Source of the DNA: Amycolatopsis vancoresmycina
GTDB lineage: Bacteria > Actinomycetota > Actinomycetes > Mycobacteriales > Pseudonocardiaceae
Assembly (NCBI RefSeq): GCF_000716785.1
Contig: NZ_JNYY01000002.1
Span: forward strand, 186,001 to 250,000
DNA length: 64,000 nucleotides
Direction of reading: 5' to 3'
Part shown: piece by piece, positions 60,301-64,000 of the stretch
Position numbering within the stretch: the stretch's first letter is position 1
Layout: the number at the start of each line of letters is the position of its first letter
Made by a program: the position numbers and the translations under genes
Notes under the pieces: generated by a model
The model's input: the letters and a program-made list of their open reading frames with translations, nothing else
Told to the model about the DNA's origin: nothing
Databases searched by the model: none

Positions 60301-61063
60301 CGTCACCTCCGCTCAGCCGGGCCAGCTCCGCGCGCAGGTTCGGCGCGGCGGCCAGCAGTTCCCGCGTGTACTCGTGCTGCGGGGCGTCGTAGACCTGCGC
60401 CACGTCGCCGAGTTCGACGATCTCGCCGCGGCGCAGCACCGCGACCCGGTCGCAGACGTGCCGGACAACGCCGAGGTCGTGCGACACGAAGACCAGCGTC
60501 AGCGCGAACTGCTCGACCAGGGACGCGAGCAGGTCGAGGATTTGGCCGCGCACGGAGACGTCGAGGGCGCTGACCGGTTCGTCCGCGATGAGCACGCTCG
60601 GGTTGGGCGCCAGTGCGCGGGCGATCGAGATCCGCTGCCGCTGGCCGCCGGAGAACTGGTGCGGGTACCGCCCCGCCGCGTCCGCGGGCAGGCCGACGGC
60701 GGCCAGCAGTTCGGCGACGCGGCCGGGCTCGCGCCGGCCGAGCGGCTCGGAAACGATGTCCAGCACGCGCATCCGCGGGTCGAGCGAGCCCATCGGGTCC
60801 TGGAAGACGATCTGCAGCTCGGACCGCAGGAAGCCGAGACGACGTTCGGGCAGGTTGTCGATGCGGCGACCCTGGAACGAAACCGTGCCCGCGGTCGGCT
60901 TGTCGAGCGCGGCCAGCAGCCGGACCAGCGTCGACTTGCCCGAGCCGGACTCCCCGACGATGCCGAACCGCTGCCCGGCCTCGACGTCGAAGCTGACTCC
61001 ACGCAGCGCGTGGACGTCGCGCCGGGCGTACCGGCGTTCGAGGTCGCGGACTTCGAGCATCAT
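60293..61063 (-). CDS. dppF: Peptide-type ABC transporter ATPase
   Basis: 256 aa from ATG 61063, with GGAGG upstream. Walker A GESGSGKSTL, signature FSGGQRQRI, Walker B VLIADEPVSALD and H-loop SHDLGVV are present, and the C-terminal PQHEYTREL motif is typical of Opp/Dpp ATPases. It overlaps the second ATPase gene by 4 bases and the aldehyde dehydrogenase by 8. Confidence 0.93.
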   Translation of the reverse strand: MMLEVRDLERRYARRDVHALRGVSFDVEAGQRFGIVGESGSGKSTLVRLLAALDKPTAGTVSFQGRRIDNLPERRLGFLRSELQIVFQDPMGSLDPRMRVLDIVSEPLGRREPGRVAELLAAVGLPADAAGRYPHQFSGGQRQRISIARALAPNPSVLIADEPVSALDVSVRGQILDLLASLVEQFALTLVFVSHDLGVVRHVCDRVAVLRRGEIVELGDVAQVYDAPQHEYTRELLAAAPNLRAELARLSGGDDG

Positions 61064-61791
61064 CGCCGGGCCTCCAGGTTTGAGGCGTCGAGGAGTTTGC
61101 GCGTGTAGGCGTGCGAAGGCGACGTCAGCACTTCGCGCGTCGAGCCCGCTTCGACGATCTCGCCGTCGAGCATCACCAGCACGCGCTCGCACACCGAAGC
61201 CACGACGGCGAGGTCGTGCGTGATGAACAGCAACGCGCTCTCGGCGGGCAACGACGTCTTGATGAGCGAAAGGATCTGGGCCTGGACGGTGACGTCGAGG
61301 GCGGTCGTCGGCTCGTCGCAGATCAGCAGCGACGGCTCGTTTGCCAGCGCCATCGCCAGCACGACCCGCTGCCGCTGCCCGCCCGAGAGCTGGTGCGGGT
61401 ACGCGCGCGCGGTGTCTGGGAGCCCCACCGCGGCCAGCAGGTCCTCGGCCCGGTGACGGCGTCCGTGGACGCGGCCGGGCTCGGTGACCTGGCGGCCGAC
61501 GCGCATGGCCGGGTTCAACGCCGTCATCGGCTCCTGGAAGACCATGGCCAGCTCGTCGCCGCGCAGCCGGGAAAGGTCCTTTTCGGACATCCCCAGCAGC
61601 TCGCGGCCGCCGAGGGACACCGAGCCGGACGCGCGCAGCTCCTCGGGCAGCAGGCCCATGATCGCCAGCGCCGTCAGCGACTTCCCGGACCCGGACTCGC
61701 CGATCAAGCCGACGCGCTCACCCGCGCCGATCTCGAAGGACACGTCACGGACCAGGTCGCCGACCCGCAGCCCGGACACCGAAAGCGTCAT
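61060..61791 (-). CDS. dppD: Peptide-type ABC transporter ATPase
   Basis: 243 aa from ATG 61791. Walker A GESGSGKSLT, signature LSGGQRQRV, Walker B LLICDEPTTALD and H-loop THDLAVV. The short C-terminus SHAYTRKLL marks the Opp/Dpp class. It overlaps the permease gene by 4 bases and dppF by 4. Together with dppF it forms the nucleotide-binding heterodimer. Confidence 0.93.
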   Translation of the reverse strand: MTLSVSGLRVGDLVRDVSFEIGAGERVGLIGESGSGKSLTALAIMGLLPEELRASGSVSLGGRELLGMSEKDLSRLRGDELAMVFQEPMTALNPAMRVGRQVTEPGRVHGRRHRAEDLLAAVGLPDTARAYPHQLSGGQRQRVVLAMALANEPSLLICDEPTTALDVTVQAQILSLIKTSLPAESALLFITHDLAVVASVCERVLVMLDGEIVEAGSTREVLTSPSHAYTRKLLDASNLEARR

Positions 61792-62597
61792 ACGCGGGCC
61801 GCCAATCGGGGGTCGAGGCGGTCGCGCAGGCCGTCGCCGAGGAGGTTGAAGCCGAGGACGGCGACCGCGATCGCGATGCCCGGCACCAGCGCCAGCCGCG
61901 GCTGCACGGTCAGGAGTTCCTGGGACTCCTGCAGCATCCGGCCCCACGACGGCGTCGGCGGCCGCGTGCCGAAGCCGAGGAACGACAACGCCGCTTCGGC
62001 GAGCACGGCGATCGCGAACGACACCGACGCCTGCACGATCAGCAGGCCCGAGATGTTCGGCAGCACGTGCCGCCGCGCGATGTGCACCCGGGATCGGCCG
62101 CCGGCGCGGGCGGCGAGGACGAACTCGGTGCTCATCACCTGCAGCGTCCCGGACCGGGCGATCCGCGCGAACGACGGGATGGTGGCGATGCCGATGGCGA
62201 CCATCGCGGTCAGCGTGTCCGCCCCGAACACGGCCCCGAACATGATCGCCAGCAGCAGCGCGGGGAACGCGAGCACGAGGTCGTTGACCCGCATGACGAA
62301 CTCGCCGAGCCACCGCGGCGACATCCCGGCGAGGATCCCCAGCGGCGTCCCGATCACCGCGGCGATGCCGACGGCGACGACTCCGACGTACAGGGTCGTG
62401 CGGGCGCCGACCATGATCTGGCTGAGCAGGTCGCGGCCGAACTTGTCGGTGCCGAACCAGTGCGCCGCGCCGGAGCCGAGCAGCCGGTGGGCCGCGTCGA
62501 CCTGCACCGGGTCGAACGGCGTCCACAGGAACGACAGCAGCGCGGCCAGCACGACCAGGCCGACGAGGATCCCGCCCAGCACCAGACTGCGCATCAC
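61788..62597 (-). CDS. dppC: Peptide-type ABC transporter permease
   Basis: 269 aa from GTG 62597, an overlap of 4 bases with dppB. An N-terminal helix, HWFGTDKFGRDLLSQIMVGART, then five helices and the EAA loop RSRVHIARRHVLPN are typical of DppC/OppC. No independent ribosome site is apparent, so translation is coupled. Confidence 0.93.
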   Translation of the reverse strand: MMRSLVLGGILVGLVVLAALLSFLWTPFDPVQVDAAHRLLGSGAAHWFGTDKFGRDLLSQIMVGARTTLYVGVVAVGIAAVIGTPLGILAGMSPRWLGEFVMRVNDLVLAFPALLLAIMFGAVFGADTLTAMVAIGIATIPSFARIARSGTLQVMSTEFVLAARAGGRSRVHIARRHVLPNISGLLIVQASVSFAIAVLAEAALSFLGFGTRPPTPSWGRMLQESQELLTVQPRLALVPGIAIAVAVLGFNLLGDGLRDRLDPRLAARV

Positions 62598-63538
62598 GAA
62601 CCCCGCAATCTCGGGTCGAGCACGGTGTAGAGGACGTCGACGACGAAGTTGACCAGCAGCACGCCGGCCACCAGGACCAGGACGATCCCCTGCACGGTCA
62701 GCAGGTCACGCGCGGAGACGGCGTCCAGCAGCATCGACCCCAGCCCCGGCAGCACGAACACGCGCTCGACGACGACCGCGCCGATCAGCAGCGTGGCCAG
62801 CTGCAGGCCCAGCACGGTCACCACCGGCACCGAGGCGTTGCGCAGGCCGTGGCGCACCAGGGCCTGGCCGGGCCGGAGCCCCTTCGACCGCGCGGTCCGC
62901 AGGTAGTCCTGCCCGAGCGTGTCGAGCACCGCCGACCGCACGTACCGCGTGAGCACCGCGCCCTGCACCAGCCCGAGGGACAGCGCGGGGAGGATCAGCC
63001 CGCGGACGAACTCGCCCGCGTCCTGGTCCGGCGGTGTCCATCCGCCGGAGGGCAGCCAGCGCAGCTGGACGGCGAAGATCTGCACCAGGATGATCCCGGC
63101 GAGGAACGCGGGGATCGCGACGCCGAGCTGCGACAGGCCGGAAACGCCCGCACCGGAAGCCTTCCGGTGCTTCACCGCGGCGAACGTGCCCGTGGGAACC
63201 GCGATCACCAGCGCGACCAGCATGCCCGCGCCGACCAGCCACAGCGTGACGCCGAGGCGGTCGAGCAGCTGTGGCCCGATCGCGTCCCGCGTCACGTACG
63301 AGCGGCCGAAGTCGCCGTGCAGCACACCGCCGATCCAGTCGAAGTACTGCGTGACCAGCGGCCGGTCGATGCCGAACTCCGCGCGGGTCTTGGCGAGCAG
63401 CTCCGGCGTCGCGTTGACGCCGAGGGCGACCTGCGCCGGGTCGCCCGGCAGCACGGCCATGAACAGGAACACGACGACGGAGGCAACCAGCAGGCTCACC
63501 ACGAAGATCGCCACCCGGCGCAGCACCTTGGCGGTCAT
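62594..63538 (-). CDS. dppB: Peptide-type ABC transporter permease
   Basis: 314 aa from ATG 63538. Family start LRRVAIFVVSLLVASVVVFL, FGIDRPLVTQYFDWI and the EAA loop KGLRPGQALVRHGLRNASVPV mark DppB/OppB. Six helices are visible. It overlaps the binding-protein gene by 4 bases. Confidence 0.93.
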   Translation of the reverse strand: MTAKVLRRVAIFVVSLLVASVVVFLFMAVLPGDPAQVALGVNATPELLAKTRAEFGIDRPLVTQYFDWIGGVLHGDFGRSYVTRDAIGPQLLDRLGVTLWLVGAGMLVALVIAVPTGTFAAVKHRKASGAGVSGLSQLGVAIPAFLAGIILVQIFAVQLRWLPSGGWTPPDQDAGEFVRGLILPALSLGLVQGAVLTRYVRSAVLDTLGQDYLRTARSKGLRPGQALVRHGLRNASVPVVTVLGLQLATLLIGAVVVERVFVLPGLGSMLLDAVSARDLLTVQGIVLVLVAGVLLVNFVVDVLYTVLDPRLRGS

Positions 63539-64000
63539 CGCGGCGCCAGCCCGGTGAGGTCGAACGACTCGCTGACCTGGTTCGCCGCGAACCCGCCGAC
63601 CTTCGCCTTCGCGACGATCACGTTGGGGAACAGGAACAGCCAGTCCGCGGCGGCGTCGGTGTTCAGCTGCCGCGCCACCTGCTTCATGTCGGCGACCTGC
63701 TGCTCCGGCGTCCCGCTGTCGGCTTCGGCGAGCAGCTGCTGGACGCGCTTGCTGTCGTAGCCCCAGTAGTACTTCGGCTTGCCGAACGTGGTGATGTCCC
63801 TGGCCTCGACGTGCTGGATGATCGACAGGTCGTAGTCGTGGTCGGTGAACACCTGCTTCAGCCACACCGCCGGGAAGTCGAGCGGCTCGATCGTGGTCCG
63901 CACGCCGACGTCGGCGAGCTGCGACTGGACGACCTGGGCGGCCGACACCGCGTACGGCAGGTTCGGGATCCGCAGCCGCAGGTTCAGGTTCGTCGCGCCG
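63535..64000 (-). CDS. dppA: Peptide-type ABC substrate-binding protein (C-terminal part)
   Basis: The last 154 residues are present; the start lies beyond the window end. QLADVGVRTTIEPLDFPAV, EARDITTFGKPKYYWGYDSK and ADWLFLFPNVIVAKAKVGGF match the C-terminal lobe of SBP_bac_5 proteins. It heads the importer operon and overlaps dppB by 4 bases. The ligand is unknown: peptides, amides and sugars are all bound by this family. Confidence 0.9.
   Translation of the reverse strand, partial: GATNLNLRLRIPNLPYAVSAAQVVQSQLADVGVRTTIEPLDFPAVWLKQVFTDHDYDLSIIQHVEARDITTFGKPKYYWGYDSKRVQQLLAEADSGTPEQQVADMKQVARQLNTDAAADWLFLFPNVIVAKAKVGGFAANQVSESFDLTGLAPR

Overview
The window is a stretch of high-GC actinomycete chromosome. 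Codon third positions are strongly G/C, GTG starts are frequent, and many stop and start codons overlap by 4 or 8 bases. The gene families (DUF397 with a Scr1-like regulator, several ECF sigma factors, SHOCT membrane proteins, YcnI/CopC/CopD, a TM0106-type nuclease) suggest Amycolatopsis or a close member of the Pseudonocardiaceae. The genus is inferred from gene content only. No phage, insertion sequence, integrase or CRISPR array is visible.

Layout. 1-6.7 kb (minus): a secreted GH16 glucanase cut by the window start, SppA, a LytS-type histidine kinase, an Fpg/Nei glycosylase, a membrane protein and an ECF sigma factor fused to its own zinc-finger anti-sigma and extracellular tail. 6.7-9.2 kb: tRNA-Gly(GCC), an orphan immunity-like pair (Imm7, DUF2716), an alpha/beta hydrolase and an unknown protein. 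9.5-18.2 kb: a surface-polysaccharide island holding a methyltransferase/GT2/GT4 fusion, a second methyltransferase and an AlgX-like O-acetyltransferase, flanked by two paralogous one-TM SHOCT-type proteins. 18.2-24 kb: a NarL-type two-component pair, an XRE regulator divergent from a 14-TM exporter with an array of CTGGTACCAG palindromes between them, a DUF397/Scr1-type pair, and an ECF sigma factor co-translated with a VOC protein.

25-33 kb: gamma-glutamyltransferase, a VOC protein, UDP-glucose dehydrogenase, an SDR, a methyltransferase/PadR pair, a TM0106 nuclease and a small conserved protein. 33-37 kb: a four-gene glycine-betaine-type (OpuC) ABC importer. 37-40 kb: a copper operon (membrane protein, YcnI, CopC, CopD). 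40-43.5 kb: an XRE-TPR regulator with an APH-fold kinase, divergent from two small proteins, one a Cys-cluster protein. 43.8-47.2 kb: a GH1 beta-glucosidase/MFS transporter/TetR cassette followed by three DnaA-box-like sequences, two of them in a perfect hairpin.

47-64 kb: a PLP amino-acid deaminase/aldolase divergent from an aldonolactone-type oxidase, a divergent PRPP synthase with an NAD(P)-binding protein, two linked malyl-CoA/CitE-type lyases, an ECF sigma factor with a CU044_5270-type membrane partner, and a long tightly overlapping minus-strand operon: Dpp-type peptide importer (dppA partial at the window end, B, C, D, F), aldehyde dehydrogenase, SDR and amidase. That operon reads as import and stepwise breakdown of an amide- or peptide-linked carbon source. 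The strongest leads for new biology are the polysaccharide island with its paired SHOCT proteins, the palindrome array at the exporter, the orphan immunity pair, the two unusual sigma-factor arrangements and the DnaA-box hairpin.
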